Assembly (NCBI GenBank): GCA_903840435.1
Contig: CAIMFV010000029.1
Location: 1 to 49,678 of the forward strand
Origin: an uncultured Caulobacterales bacterium
GTDB lineage: Bacteria > Pseudomonadota > Alphaproteobacteria > Caulobacterales > Caulobacteraceae
Reading direction: 5' to 3'
Length of the DNA stretch: 49,678 nt
Made by a program: the position numbers and the translations under genes. Shown here one piece after another: positions 1-9,495 of this stretch. The first letter of the stretch is position 1. The number at the start of each line of letters is the position of its first letter. Under the pieces are notes generated by a model. That model did not search any database and was not told where the DNA came from. It worked only from the letters and a program-made list of their open reading frames with translations.

Positions 1-170
1 CGCCGCGCACGAAAAAAGGCGGCTTGGCTTTAAGTCTGCGCCGCGCACGAAAAAAGGCGGCTTGGCTTTAAGTCTGCGCCGCGCACGAAAAAAGGCGGCT
101 TGGCTCTAGGTCTGCGCCGCGCACGAAAAAAGGCGGCTTGGCTCTAGGTCTGCGCCGCGCACGAAAAAAG
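1..170. repeat. 38-bp tandem repeat, four full copies plus a partial fifth
   Basis: Four consecutive 38-base units begin at 1, 39, 77 and 115, and a fifth begins at 153 and merges into the terminator at 164-196. Copies 1 and 2 share the tail ttggctttaagtctg; copies 3 and 4 have ttggctctaggtctg. The rest of the unit is identical. Each unit carries an A6 run (T6 on the minus strand) next to ggcggc, so each keeps part of a terminator. The array starts at the window edge and probably continues to the left. Confidence 0.95.
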
Positions 171-196
171 GCGGCGCAGGGAGAGACTGCGCCGCC
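164..196 (-). terminator. Intrinsic terminator of the TonB-C-like gene
   Basis: Read on the minus strand there is a perfect 10-bp stem (ggcggcgcag at 170-179 pairing with ctgcgccgcc at 187-196), a 7-base loop and then six T residues at 169-164. It lies about 30 bases past the stop codon at 228. The tandem repeat beyond it looks like amplified copies of its T-run end. Confidence 0.85.
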
Positions 197-227
197 CGTT
201 CTTCCAGGCGCGAAGGACGTTTGTCGC

Positions 228-533
228 CTATTCGGCGCCGGAAAACCTGATCGGAACCTTGACCGAACCCGACTTGGTGCCCATCGGCAAGGAATCGGCC
301 ACGCAGAGAGCCGCCTTGTCGAAGCCCTTTCCAGGCGTCGTATTGTCGACCACCTTGCACTCCGACAGCTTGCCGCCAGCCGCCGTGCATTGGAGCGTGA
401 CCGTCGCTGCGTCATGGGTATTGGCATGGCGGTCGAGGCAATGGTCCACTTGCTCTTGCAGCGAACCCGCTCGCGCCGCAGTGCTTGCGCAAACAGAGAG
501 AAGAATCAGGGCAGCGATAGATTGACGTTTCAT
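228..533 (-). CDS. Small secreted protein with TonB C-terminal-like domain
   Basis: A 101-residue protein. The chosen ATG at 533 has a good ribosome site (AGGTGAG) upstream; longer forms of the frame have none. Residues 1-22 form a Sec signal peptide ending ARA. The mature part has the usual pattern of TonB C-terminal domains: a beta segment with a Cys (VTLQC), then GGKLSECKV, then PGKGFDKAAL, ending with VKVPIRF. It lacks the transmembrane anchor and proline-rich spacer of a full TonB, so it is not a complete energy transducer. Four Cys residues in the mature chain could form periplasmic disulphides. It stands alone with its own terminator. The fold assignment is by pattern only and the function is unknown. 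Confidence 0.7.
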   Translation of the reverse strand: MKRQSIAALILLSVCASTAARAGSLQEQVDHCLDRHANTHDAATVTLQCTAAGGKLSECKVVDNTTPGKGFDKAALCVADSLPMGTKSGSVKVPIRFSGAE

Positions 534-995
534 TGCAGCACTCACCTTGCATGGAGGAACATGCTCAAAATGGGCAGTAAGAATGAATATTTCCCTAATT
601 CCTAGCCTTGAAGTTGCATTTACGTTATACTGGCTTTGATCACCTGAATTCACTTCGATGGGCAGTATTTGTGCAGTCTGCATGATTTGACGCCATTGTC
701 TGCAAGCGGGTCGTTGCTCGTCGTGATCGTGGGCTTTCCTAACCCAGACCCTCGCTCCGGTTGAGCTCGCCTTTCAGGCGTTCGATCCGCCTGCTAAGCC
801 TTGTCCAGCGTTGTCATAAGTGGCATATCTAGGTCGCACCCCGGCAAGGCTGCTATGTGTCGAAATCACGCCGCAGCAGAGCGCTTATCCGGACCGGAGG
901 CATAAAAAGGGGTCGTGCGCCTGCGCGACGCCGGGAGGCTTAGCCTCCGCCCCCTGTCACCCACCTCGCGCCCTTGGCGCGCCGCTAGGAAGACA
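534..995. other. Intergenic region between divergent TonB-C-like gene and zwf
   Basis: About 460 bases with no convincing gene. It must hold the promoters of both flanking genes. The part next to the minus-strand gene (about 580-640) is relatively AT-rich. A weak plus-strand promoter-like pair (ttgtcc at 801, catatc at 824, 17 apart) could serve zwf, but it is not strong enough to call. Short open frames here have no ribosome site or protein-like composition. Confidence 0.5.
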
Positions 996-2462
996 ATGGC
1001 GAAACCTCACACCCCAAGCGATGGACGACGCGCCATTGTGATCTTTGGCGCAACCGGCGACCTCGCCCTGCGCATGCTGTTCCCGTCCCTCTATTTCCTG
1101 GACATGGACGGCCTCTTAACTCACGACCTAAAGATTATCGGCTCGGCCCGAAGCGCGATCGACCGCGAAGCCTTTTGCGCCAAGATCGAGGCGGCGGTTG
1201 CCGAGCGCGCCGGCACAGCGTTTGATCCGGCGGCATTTGCCCGGCTGCGCGACCGACTTGACTATGTGTCACTCGACGTGGGCGGCGACGGCGATTTCAG
1301 TGCGCTCAGCGGACCGCTGAAAGGCGTGGGCGAGATTGTCTACTACCTCTCGACCTCCCCCAGCCTCTATGGCGCGATCTGTGAGAAGCTGAAGGCAGCA
1401 GGCCTTGCGCACAAAAATAGCCGGATCGTTGTCGAAAAGCCGATCGGCCGCGACCTCGCCTCCTGCGCCGAGATCAATGACCAATTGGCTGCAACCTTTT
1501 CCGAAGATCGCACCTTCCGCATCGACCACTATCTGGGCAAGGAAGCGGTGCAGAACCTCTTGGCCCTGCGATTTGCCAACACCCTCTTCGAGCCTTTGTG
1601 GAACAAGGTGTCGATCGAACAGGTGCAAATCACCGTGGCCGAAACCGTGGGTGTCGAAGGGCGGTGGTCCTATTACAATGATTTCGGCGCCATCCGCGAC
1701 ATGGTGCAAAATCACTTGTTACAGCTCTTGTGCCTCGTCGCCATGGAGCCGCCCGCCGACCTTGACCCGGACTCGGTGCGCAATGAGAAGGTCAAGGTCC
1801 TCCGCTCCCTGCGCCCGATCAAGGGCGGCGAGGTGGAGCGCAAAACCGTTCGGGGCCAATACACAGAAGGGGTCGCTGACGGCCTTCCCGCGCCCGCCTA
1901 TGCCGACGAATCTGGCGGTGGCGAAAGTTCGACGGAAACCTTCGTTGCCATCTGCGCCCATGTGGACAATTGGCGCTGGGCCGGAGTGCCCTTCTATCTG
2001 CGCACGGGAAAGCGCCTGCCGTCTCGCACCTCCCAGATCGTCATTCAGTTCCGCCCCGTACCCCATTCGATTTTCGAGCGCACGGAACTCCTGGCCAATC
2101 GCCTGACCATTCGTCTGCAACCGGAGGAGAACATCTCCCTGACGCTGATGAATAAGACGCCGTCCCTGGCGCGAGGGGGAATGGAGTTGAAACCGTTGGC
2201 ACTCAATCTCAGCCTCGACACCGCCTTTAAAGGCAGCCGTCGGCGGATTGCCTATGAGCGCTTGCTGCTGGAAGCCCTAAACAACAACCAGACCCTGTTC
2301 GTCCGGCGCGACGAGGCCGAAGCTGCCTGGACATGGATCGATTCTATCGTCACGGGTTGGGATGACATGTCCTTTGAACCCACACCCTATCCGGCAGGAA
2401 GTTGGGGCCCCTCTGACGCCTTCACCCTTTTGGGGCTGAACGGCCATCGCTGGTACGATTGA
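996..2462 (+). CDS. zwf: Glucose-6-phosphate 1-dehydrogenase
   Basis: Oxidises glucose 6-phosphate to 6-phosphogluconolactone with NAD(P)+, the entry step of the Entner-Doudoroff and pentose phosphate routes; cytosolic. The 488-residue length is normal. The N-terminal Rossmann motif [11 protein letters not shown] (residues 17-27), EKPIGRD (147-153) and the active-site signature RIDHYLGK (175-182) are all present. The ATG at 996 is preceded by AGGAAG; the frame is open to a GTG at 915, but the Shine-Dalgarno there sits too close, so the shorter form is preferred. First gene of zwf-edd-eda, 7 bases before edd. The pgl gene that often accompanies zwf is not here. Confidence 0.96.
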   Translation: MAKPHTPSDGRRAIVIFGATGDLALRMLFPSLYFLDMDGLLTHDLKIIGSARSAIDREAFCAKIEAAVAERAGTAFDPAAFARLRDRLDYVSLDVGGDGDFSALSGPLKGVGEIVYYLSTSPSLYGAICEKLKAAGLAHKNSRIVVEKPIGRDLASCAEINDQLAATFSEDRTFRIDHYLGKEAVQNLLALRFANTLFEPLWNKVSIEQVQITVAETVGVEGRWSYYNDFGAIRDMVQNHLLQLLCLVAMEPPADLDPDSVRNEKVKVLRSLRPIKGGEVERKTVRGQYTEGVADGLPAPAYADESGGGESSTETFVAICAHVDNWRWAGVPFYLRTGKRLPSRTSQIVIQFRPVPHSIFERTELLANRLTIRLQPEENISLTLMNKTPSLARGGMELKPLALNLSLDTAFKGSRRRIAYERLLLEALNNNQTLFVRRDEAEAAWTWIDSIVTGWDDMSFEPTPYPAGSWGPSDAFTLLGLNGHRWYD

Positions 2463-2469
2463 GCCGACC

Positions 2470-4272
2470 ATGACACACCAAGCCCTTGTCGACGTCACAA
2501 ACCGCATCATCGCCCGTAGCCAGGCCTCACGCGGCGATTATCTGGAGCGCTTGCAGGCGGCGCGTGCCCGGGGACCTGGGCGCTCAACGGCGACCTGTGG
2601 CAACCTCGCCCATGCCTTCGCCGCAGCACCCGTTGCTGACAAGCTGCGTCTGAAGGGGGCGGAGGGTCGAAACCTTGGGATTGTCACCGCCTATAATGAC
2701 ATGCTCTCGGCCCACCAGCCCTTTGAGACCTATCCCGGCCTGATCAAAGAGGCTGCGCGCGCCATGGGCTGCACAGCCCAGGTTGCTGGCGGCGTCCCGG
2801 CCATGTGCGATGGCGTCACCCAAGGCCAGGCGGGCATGGAGCTGTCGCTCTTTTCTCGCGACGTCATTGCGCTCTCGACCGCAGTCGCCCTCAGTCACGA
2901 CATGTTTGACGCAGCGATTCTGCTTGGCGTCTGCGATAAGATCGTGCCGGGCCTGATGATTGGCGCACTGAGTTTTGGCCATCTTCCCGTGGTCTTTGCG
3001 CCCGCTGGACCGATGACCACAGGCATTTCCAACAAGGAAAAAGCCAAGGTGCGGGAGGCCTTTGCGCGTGGCGAGGTGGGACGGGAAGCCCTGCTCGATA
3101 GCGAGCTGGCCGCCTATCATGGGCCGGGAACCTGCACCTTTTATGGAACCGCCAACTCCAATCAAATGTTGATGGAGATGATGGGCGTGCACTTGCCGGG
3201 TACGGCCTTTGTCACGCCGGGCACGCCTTTGCGCGACGCTCTAACCCGCGCCAGCGCCCACATCGCGCTGCGCGGAGGCGCAGGCCTTGGCGAAGTGATT
3301 GACGAAAAGGCCGTGGTCAATGGCATTGTTGGGCTGATGGCCACTGGCGGATCGACCAACCATACCCTGCACCTCGTCGCCATGGCGCGCGCGGCGGGGG
3401 TGATCATCACCTGGGATGATCTGGCCGTCATTAGCAGCTTCACGCCGCTCCTGACCCGCATCTATCCCAATGGATCGGCGGATGTGAACCACTTCCACGC
3501 GGCGGGCGGCATGGGCTTTTTGATCCGCGAATTGCTCGATGCGGGCCTTCTGCATGATGACGTCACCACGGTGATGGGCAAGGGCCTGCGCGCGCATGCG
3601 GCTGAGCCCTGGCTGTCGGATGGCGAATTGGCATGGCGCGCTCCGCCAGCGGCAAGCCTGGATGAAGACGTGTTGCGCGGTGTCGCCAATCCCTTCGCCC
3701 CGGAAGGCGGACTTAAGGTCCTGGCTGGCGGTCTTGGCCGCTCGGTGATCAAGGTCTCCTCCGTCGCGCCCGAACGGCGGAGCGTCTCGGCGCCTGCGAT
3801 CATCTTCCACGACCAGAACGACTTTCTCGCCGCATTCAAACGCGGAGAGCTTGAGAAGGATTTTGTCGCTGTCGTGCGGTTCCAAGGGCCCAAGGCCAAT
3901 GGCATGCCGGAACTCCATAGCCTGTCCCCGGCGCTGAGCGTGCTGCAAAACAAGGGCTTTAAGGTCGCACTGGTGACGGACGGACGCATGTCTGGGGCCA
4001 GTGGTACAACGCCCGCCGCCATTCACCTGACACCAGAAGCCGCCGACGGCGGCCCGATCGCCAAACTGCGCGACGGCGATCTGATCCATCTCGACGCTGA
4101 AACCGGGCGACTGGACATTGATGTGGCGCCGGAGGAATTCGCCGCACGCTCACCTGCCCTCCTCTCAAATGCCCAGCAGGCCGAGAATGCCTTTGGCTTG
4201 GGGCGGGAACTGTTTACCAGCTTCCGTCAGCGCGTCGGCCCGGCGGAATTGGGCGCAACCGTTTTATTTTAA
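2470..4272 (+). CDS. edd: Phosphogluconate dehydratase
   Basis: Dehydrates 6-phosphogluconate to 2-keto-3-deoxy-6-phosphogluconate (KDPG), the committed Entner-Doudoroff step. It belongs to the IlvD/Edd family of iron-sulphur dehydratases. The 600-residue length is typical. Visible family landmarks are [18 protein letters not shown] near residue 72, CDGVTQG (Cys113), GVCDK (Cys155) and [13 protein letters not shown] (Cys222); the last two match the cluster ligands known from E. coli Edd (Cys154 and Cys221). It follows zwf by 7 bases and precedes eda by 10, so all three are surely cotranscribed. The family also includes dihydroxy-acid dehydratase, but the context and the YNDMLS signature fix it as Edd. 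Confidence 0.97.
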   Translation: MTHQALVDVTNRIIARSQASRGDYLERLQAARARGPGRSTATCGNLAHAFAAAPVADKLRLKGAEGRNLGIVTAYNDMLSAHQPFETYPGLIKEAARAMGCTAQVAGGVPAMCDGVTQGQAGMELSLFSRDVIALSTAVALSHDMFDAAILLGVCDKIVPGLMIGALSFGHLPVVFAPAGPMTTGISNKEKAKVREAFARGEVGREALLDSELAAYHGPGTCTFYGTANSNQMLMEMMGVHLPGTAFVTPGTPLRDALTRASAHIALRGGAGLGEVIDEKAVVNGIVGLMATGGSTNHTLHLVAMARAAGVIITWDDLAVISSFTPLLTRIYPNGSADVNHFHAAGGMGFLIRELLDAGLLHDDVTTVMGKGLRAHAAEPWLSDGELAWRAPPAASLDEDVLRGVANPFAPEGGLKVLAGGLGRSVIKVSSVAPERRSVSAPAIIFHDQNDFLAAFKRGELEKDFVAVVRFQGPKANGMPELHSLSPALSVLQNKGFKVALVTDGRMSGASGTTPAAIHLTPEAADGGPIAKLRDGDLIHLDAETGRLDIDVAPEEFAARSPALLSNAQQAENAFGLGRELFTSFRQRVGPAELGATVLF

Positions 4273-4282
4273 GGGATGAGTT

Positions 4283-4912
4283 ATGCGCGCCATTGTCGAC
4301 ATCATGCGGCTGTGTCCGGTTATTCCGGTCCTGGTGATTGACCGGGTCGAAGACGCGGCCCCGCTGGCGCGGGCCCTGTCGGACGGCGGGCTAAAGGTGC
4401 TGGAAGTGACCTTGCGAACGCCTGCAGGCCTTGCAGCGATTGCGGCGATGAAGGCCGCCGCTCCTGACGCCGTGGTTGGCGCAGGGACGGTCAATTCCGC
4501 CGATCTCCTGCATCAGGCCGCCGACGCCGGGGCCGAGTTCATTGTCGCGCCGGGACTAACGGAATCCCTCGCTAAGGCGGCAAAGGCAAGGTCCCTGCCG
4601 TTTCTGCCCGGCGTTGCGACCGCTGGCGACATTTTGCGCGGGCTGGAACTTGGGCTGGGCGCCTTCAAATTCTTCCCCGCCGAAACGATCGGTGGCGTAC
4701 CGGCCTTGAAGGCCTTGGAGGGGCCTTTCTCTGGGCTCGACATCTGTCCGACCGGCGGTGTGACCCTGGCCAATGCGCCATCCTATCTTGCACTGCCAAG
4801 CGTTCGCTGCGTCGGCGGCAGTTGGATCACCCCCAAATCCCTGATTGCAGCGCAAGACTTCGCCGCCGTCACCCGTTTAGCGGCCGAAGCTGCGGCACTT
4901 CCCCGGTCCTGA
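4283..4912 (+). CDS. eda: KDPG aldolase (2-dehydro-3-deoxyphosphogluconate aldolase)
   Basis: Cleaves KDPG to pyruvate and glyceraldehyde 3-phosphate, completing the Entner-Doudoroff pathway. The 209 residues form the usual single TIM barrel. The catalytic base Glu41 lies in VLEVTLRTP and the Schiff-base Lys129 in AFKFFPAE, corresponding to Glu45 and Lys133 of E. coli. The phosphate-binding segment CPTGGV is present. A Shine-Dalgarno AAGGGA precedes the ATG. Last gene of zwf-edd-eda and convergent with the MarR gene 63 bases away; no strong terminator was found in that gap. Confidence 0.97.
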   Translation: MRAIVDIMRLCPVIPVLVIDRVEDAAPLARALSDGGLKVLEVTLRTPAGLAAIAAMKAAAPDAVVGAGTVNSADLLHQAADAGAEFIVAPGLTESLAKAAKARSLPFLPGVATAGDILRGLELGLGAFKFFPAETIGGVPALKALEGPFSGLDICPTGGVTLANAPSYLALPSVRCVGGSWITPKSLIAAQDFAAVTRLAAEAAALPRS

Positions 4913-4975
4913 TCGACACGCCAAGGACCCGTCTCTACTCTCCGCCAAGGCGAAATAGGCGGGCTTGCTTTTGGC

Positions 4976-5476
4976 CTAGCCTTCTCGCCTTGACGCATTT
5001 CGGTCACTGACATCCAGAGACGGGACATCACCCGCCGATAGGCTTTGCGCCACGGCCTCCAGCCGCTTCAAGGTCTGCTTCAGCCCGGCGATTTCGTCGG
5101 CGTCGAGCGTGGCGAGCAGCGCGCGTTCATAGGCGATGGCAGTTGGCGCCACCTCTTCAAACAGCGCCCGGCCCTGTGGGGTAAGGGCGAGGTGGTGGGA
5201 GCGCGCATCCTCAGGGTTTGGCGCCCTGCCAATCAGGCGACGCGCAATCAATCCCGCCGAGGCGCGACTGACCATCACCTTATCCATCGCCGTTCGGGCC
5301 ACCAAGCTTTGCGGGGTAGCAGACCCATCTTCAGCCAGCACGCAGATCAGACGCCACTGGGCGATGGAAAGGCCAAACCGATCAGCATAGGCCTTAGCGA
5401 TCAGACGGGAAATCTCGTTCGAGGCGACTGACAGGCGATAAGGCAGGTAGTCATCCAGTTTTAAGGTGAGCGTCAC
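4976..5476 (-). CDS. MarR-family transcriptional regulator
   Basis: A 166-residue winged-helix regulator. After an N-terminal helix (LPYRLSVASNEISRLI) come the DNA-recognition region (SIAQWRLICVLAEDGSATPQ then MDKVMVSRASAGLIARRL) and the wing motif NPEDARSHHLALTPQGRAL, followed by C-terminal dimerisation helices. The start is probably the GTG at 5476: AGGAAG lies 5 bases before it but overlaps the alternative GTG at 5482. It is divergent from the sugar-phosphate transferase at 5583 with about 105 bases between, so it could control that cluster or itself. The ligand is not predictable. Confidence 0.9.
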   Translation of the reverse strand: MTLTLKLDDYLPYRLSVASNEISRLIAKAYADRFGLSIAQWRLICVLAEDGSATPQSLVARTAMDKVMVSRASAGLIARRLIGRAPNPEDARSHHLALTPQGRALFEEVAPTAIAYERALLATLDADEIAGLKQTLKRLEAVAQSLSAGDVPSLDVSDRNASRREG

Positions 5477-5582
5477 GTGCACTTCCTGTCAAATCTTCGC
5501 ACACCGGCGCGTCGAAAACCTTTGCCGCGTTAACCCGATTTTGTCGAGACGTCGTCTAACTTCGGCAAAGGAGTTGTTATCC

Positions 5583-7076
5583 TTGACAAAATTCGAACCG
5601 CTTGAGGCAGGGTTCACGCGACTGCGCGCGACGCAGCATCGCCCGTACGCGCCCCTGCCCGCCGCCTTGATGACGCCCGCTCGGCTGCGCATGTCTGGCC
5701 GTTCGCTCGCACGGTCTATGGCCCTGAGCGATAGCGTGATCCTGTTCGCGACGAGCCTCGTTCTGGCCGGATTGGCGGTGGGCGGCCAAGGCGTCACGCT
5801 CAATCGCTTGGCCCTGATACCCCTGCTCCTTGCGCCCTTGATGGCTGGCTTTACGATGAGAGCGTTTCGGACCTATGCATTCGAGACACCGACCGCGCCG
5901 TGGCTTGGATTGGGGCGCATTGGCGCGGCACTTTTGGTCGGCGCCGGGATGGCGTGGGCGCCTTGGATTTGGTTCGGTCGCACAGTCCTTGCGCCGCTCG
6001 CGCCTTGGGTGCTGCTTAATTTTCTCATTCTGGCCTCAACCTATCTGTGGCGCAGCCGCAAGGTCGCGCGCGCGCGACGCGACAAGTTGCTCAACCCAAA
6101 TGTGGTGATCGTCGGCGCCACCTCGACCGCCCAGCACCTGATTGAAAAGGCCAGGGCGAGCGACACAATCAACGTGCTAGGGGTGTTCGAGCCCAGACGT
6201 CGGCGTGCGCCCTCGGCCATTGATGGCGCGCCCGTGCTTGGCGATATCGACGCTCTGCTCCAATCCGACATCCTGCCCTATGTCGACAGGGTGATCATTG
6301 CGCTCCCGAGTGAAGCGACAGGGCGGGTCGCCGCCCTGGTCGAGCGCCTGAAGATCTTGCCCCATCCCTTGACCCTCTATGTCGACGCAAAAACGAAAAC
6401 CGATCAGGAAGCCTTCTCGCAACTCGCGGTTACTCCCCTGGACCTGCATGGTATTCCGCTTGCCGAAACTGAAGGGGCGATTGTCAAACGGGGACTGGAT
6501 GTGGTCTTGGCCAGCATTGCCCTCGTCCTCCTCGGCCCGGTCATGGCACTGATCGCATTACGCATTAAGTTTGACAGCCACGGCCCGATCTTTTTTCGAC
6601 AAAAGCGCTTTGGCTTCAACAATGAAGTGATCACGGTTTTGAAGTTCAGAACCATGCGTATCGAGGTCTGTGACGCATTTGCCCATCGACAAGTCAGCAG
6701 CGATGATCCCCGCGTCACCCGCTTTGGTCGGTTTTTACGCCGCACCAGCCTTGATGAACTGCCCCAACTGATCAACGTGCTTCGGGGTGACATGTCGCTT
6801 GTCGGTCCACGGCCCCACGCCGTGACCATGCACTCTTCGGGCCAGGAAACCGCTCGCATGACCAAGCAATATGCTTGGCGCCATCGCGTTAAGCCCGGCA
6901 TTACCGGCTGGGCGCAAATCAACGGAAGTCGTGGACCGGTCGAAACCGAGGCGGCTGTTCGCCGACGGGTGGAGCTCGATCTCGCCTATATTCGCCGCCA
7001 ATCTCTGGCCCTGGACCTCTATATTTTGGTGATGACCGTTCCGCGGCTCCTTGGCGACCGACAGGCGATCCGCTGA
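5583..7076 (+). CDS. hfsE: Polyprenyl-phosphate sugar-1-phosphate transferase (HfsE/WcaJ-like)
   Basis: Likely initiates polysaccharide repeat-unit synthesis by moving a hexose-1-phosphate onto undecaprenyl phosphate at the inner membrane. Hydrophobic N-terminal segments are followed by a Rossmann-like nucleotide-sugar sensor region (NVVIVGATSTAQHLIEKA) and a C-terminal bacterial sugar transferase domain. That domain shows KRGLDVVLASIAL, FRQKRFGFN, KFRTM, RRTSLDELPQLINVLRGDMS, GPRPHA and KPGITGWAQING. The 497-residue length matches the family. The start is inferred as TTG at 5583, which follows AAGGAG by 9 bases; the first in-frame ATG (5670) has no ribosome site. It overlaps the flippase gene by one base. 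The name hfsE rests on domain order plus neighbours; a general exopolysaccharide role is the alternative. Confidence 0.85.
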   Translation: MTKFEPLEAGFTRLRATQHRPYAPLPAALMTPARLRMSGRSLARSMALSDSVILFATSLVLAGLAVGGQGVTLNRLALIPLLLAPLMAGFTMRAFRTYAFETPTAPWLGLGRIGAALLVGAGMAWAPWIWFGRTVLAPLAPWVLLNFLILASTYLWRSRKVARARRDKLLNPNVVIVGATSTAQHLIEKARASDTINVLGVFEPRRRRAPSAIDGAPVLGDIDALLQSDILPYVDRVIIALPSEATGRVAALVERLKILPHPLTLYVDAKTKTDQEAFSQLAVTPLDLHGIPLAETEGAIVKRGLDVVLASIALVLLGPVMALIALRIKFDSHGPIFFRQKRFGFNNEVITVLKFRTMRIEVCDAFAHRQVSSDDPRVTRFGRFLRRTSLDELPQLINVLRGDMSLVGPRPHAVTMHSSGQETARMTKQYAWRHRVKPGITGWAQINGSRGPVETEAAVRRRVELDLAYIRRQSLALDLYILVMTVPRLLGDRQAIR

Positions 7077-8518
7077 TGTTTTGGCGCGGAATTGTGGTCT
7101 ATCTTCCGGTCAATATCGTTCAGGTCTTGGCCGGATTTGGCGCCATCGTGCTTTTCACGCGCCTCTTATCCCCGGTGCAATTCGGCGACTACGCCATCGG
7201 CTTTGCCGTTTCCAGCCTTGCTCAGACCTGCCTTTTTGGATGGATTGAGGCGGCTATGGGCCGCTTCTACATGGCCGACCGAGAGCCACAAGGGCGTCAA
7301 ACCCTGTTCGCCACTCTTTATAGCGCATTTTTTGCCACCTCCCTGGTGGTTGCTCTTATCGCCGCCGCCATTGGCCTGACGCCTTGGTCTATGGCGATCA
7401 AAACCGCCCTTTGGAGCGCCCTTGCCGCCTGCATCGTCAGAAGTCTGTTGCGGATGGCGCAAGAGCGACGTCGCGCGGCCGGCGAGGCCGTCAGCTTCGC
7501 CGCCTATGATGTGGCGCAGACCGGTGGCGGCTTTGGCCTCGGCGTCCTCTTGGCGCAACATGGCTTGGGGGGCGCAGCCCCCCTGGCCGGGACCACCCTT
7601 GCCTGTCTCCTCTGCCTGATCGTCGCCCTGCCGCCTGACATTCGGCGCGCGCTCGAGGGCAAGGTTTCGCTGCCGAAATTGAAAGCCTATGCGCTTTACG
7701 GCGCACCTGTGGCGCTGTCTTTGATGTTTAGTCTCGCCATCTCCAACACGGATCGGCTGGTGCTGGCGGCGTTTCGCGGCGAAGGCGCTGTCGGCGCCTA
7801 TCATGTAGGCTACACCCTCGCCAACCGGACCCTCGATGTGATGTTTGTTTGGTTGGGGACGGCGAGCTGGCCCGCAGCTGTCGCAGCCCTTGAGCACGGG
7901 GGACGTCAAGCCCTCGACCAAGTGGCGCGCACGCAAGTTAATCTCATGGTGCTCTTGGGGCTGCCCGCCTGTGCAGGTCTTGCCTTAATCGCTCACCCCT
8001 TGGCAGGGCTCATGGTCGGACCGCAATTGGCGGTGCAAGCCGCAGAGGTGACGGTGTGGATTGCGTTCAGCGCCTTCTTTGCTGGCCTCACGACCTATTA
8101 TTTCAATACGGCGTTCACACTGCACCGAAAGACGGGACGGCTTATTTGGGCAATCGGCCTACCTGCCGGGTTCAACATCTTGGCAACCTTGCTGCTTGTG
8201 CCCCGTTTTGGCTTAGCGGGCGCCATGTGGGCGGCCTGCGCCTCCTATGGCCTCGGTGCGCTGATTTCTGTGTACTTAGCCAGACCGGCGCTCAGCCTTC
8301 CCCTGCCCTGGAGACCCTCAGCGCGCACCCTCATTGCCACAGCGGGGATGGCGGCAGCCGTTGCAATAACCCCTGTTCAAGGTGGCGCGCCGGAGATCAT
8401 CGCCAAGGCCTGTGTCGGCATTCTGGTGTTTTCAGCCTTGGCCTGGGTGATCAATGCCGGTGACTGTCACGATCTTTGGCGCACCTTTCGCAGCGGCCCT
8501 GTGGGGCAAGAGGCATGA
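7076..8518 (+). CDS. hfsF: Polysaccharide repeat-unit flippase (Wzx/HfsF-like)
   Basis: A 480-residue, very hydrophobic protein with about 12 predicted membrane segments, of the MOP/Wzx superfamily. These proteins flip lipid-linked oligosaccharides across the inner membrane. The N-terminal segment with RLLSPVQFGDYAIGF has the look typical of Wzx-like flippases, as does ISNTDRLVLAAF further in. The ATG overlaps the TGA of the preceding gene (TGATG) and the end overlaps the next start (ATGA), so the three genes form a tightly coupled operon. The sugar specificity cannot be read from the sequence. Confidence 0.87.
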   Translation: MFWRGIVVYLPVNIVQVLAGFGAIVLFTRLLSPVQFGDYAIGFAVSSLAQTCLFGWIEAAMGRFYMADREPQGRQTLFATLYSAFFATSLVVALIAAAIGLTPWSMAIKTALWSALAACIVRSLLRMAQERRRAAGEAVSFAAYDVAQTGGGFGLGVLLAQHGLGGAAPLAGTTLACLLCLIVALPPDIRRALEGKVSLPKLKAYALYGAPVALSLMFSLAISNTDRLVLAAFRGEGAVGAYHVGYTLANRTLDVMFVWLGTASWPAAVAALEHGGRQALDQVARTQVNLMVLLGLPACAGLALIAHPLAGLMVGPQLAVQAAEVTVWIAFSAFFAGLTTYYFNTAFTLHRKTGRLIWAIGLPAGFNILATLLLVPRFGLAGAMWAACASYGLGALISVYLARPALSLPLPWRPSARTLIATAGMAAAVAITPVQGGAPEIIAKACVGILVFSALAWVINAGDCHDLWRTFRSGPVGQEA

Positions 8519-9495
8519 CGTCCACTGCGCGATCCTTCGAGAGCCCAAGCTATGCCGTGGCGACGCCCCGTCTATCGGTCGCGATCCCCTTCTTCCGTTA
8601 CGATCCCCTGCCCTTGTTTCGAACCCTTTGCCATGAGGCAAAGGCGCTAGATTTGCGTGTAGAGATCCTGCTCTTAGATGATGGGAGTGACGACCCGCCA
8701 GGCCTCGCCCGTTTGGCCGACGCAGTCCAAGAGTCCGAAGCGCCAGCCCGTCTCCTCGCCTTCAGCGCCAATCAAGGCCGCAGCGCCGGACGCAATTGGC
8801 TATTTGCCGAAAGCCGCGCCCGTCATTTGCTGTTTTTAGACTGCGACATGGCGCCAGATGCCGAGGACTTTCTGGAGACCTGGTTGCGCCATGCGCAAGC
8901 CCACGATCCGGCCTGCACCTTTGGCGGCTTTAGCTTGAAGCAGACAGAAATTTCGCCGGCGACGCGGTTGCACGCTGCGATCCAGCAGCGGGGCGAATGT
9001 GTTGACGCAGCCCACCGCGCTCAGGCGCCCGCAAAATATGTCTATGCCTCCAATCTTCTGGTGCGACGCGACGTCTTCGCCGCTGCGCCTTTCGATGCAC
9101 AGTTTCAGGGCTGGGGGTGGGAGGATGTGGAATGGGGCGTACGCATCGCCAAGCAATACCCCATCTCACACATCGACAATCCGGCCAGCCATTTGGGTCT
9201 CGACGGGGATGCGGCGCTCTTCGGCAAATATCTGCAAGGCGGCGCAAATTTCGCCCGGTTGGTCCAGCTTCACCCCGATGCGGTGGCGGCCTATCCCAGC
9301 GTGCGCTTGGCGCGTCGGCTGAAATTCATACCCGCCAAGGCAGCGCTCATGAAAGGCCTTCGCGCGGTCGCGCAATCCCCCTCACCGACCTCGGCGCGGG
9401 TTTTTGCCGCCAAGCTCTATCGCACGCTCATCTATGCTGAAGCTCTGGCCCGTTCTAGCGTCCGTCAGTTTCTTATCGAATCAGACGGGCGCTAA
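8515..9495 (+). CDS. hfsG: Family 2 glycosyltransferase (HfsG-like)
   Basis: A cytosolic GT-A fold glycosyltransferase of 326 residues. The nucleotide-sugar-binding region shows LSVAIPFFRY, ILLLDDGSDD and NQGRSAGRNW; the metal-binding DxD is in FLDCDMAPDA; and the acceptor/catalytic region is GWGWEDVEWGVR. The ATG at 8515 overlaps the flippase stop and follows a purine-rich AAGAGG. It presumably adds a sugar to the lipid-linked unit begun by the upstream transferase. Its stop codon lies inside the REP-like repeat at 9492-9557. The hfsG name is inferred from family, length and position. Confidence 0.83.
   Translation: MTSTARSFESPSYAVATPRLSVAIPFFRYDPLPLFRTLCHEAKALDLRVEILLLDDGSDDPPGLARLADAVQESEAPARLLAFSANQGRSAGRNWLFAESRARHLLFLDCDMAPDAEDFLETWLRHAQAHDPACTFGGFSLKQTEISPATRLHAAIQQRGECVDAAHRAQAPAKYVYASNLLVRRDVFAAAPFDAQFQGWGWEDVEWGVRIAKQYPISHIDNPASHLGLDGDAALFGKYLQGGANFARLVQLHPDAVAAYPSVRLARRLKFIPAKAALMKGLRAVAQSPSPTSARVFAAKLYRTLIYAEALARSSVRQFLIESDGR

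Noticed and set aside
1-196. CRISPR-like array
   Set aside because: The units are directly adjacent with no variable spacers; it is a simple tandem repeat.
915-995. Longer GTG start for zwf
   Set aside because: The Shine-Dalgarno-like run is only 2 bases from the GTG, and the extra 27 residues are Arg-rich and unlike the family; ATG 996 gives the normal length.
3241-4089. 282-codon open frame on the minus strand
   Set aside because: Antisense to edd with no recognisable motif.
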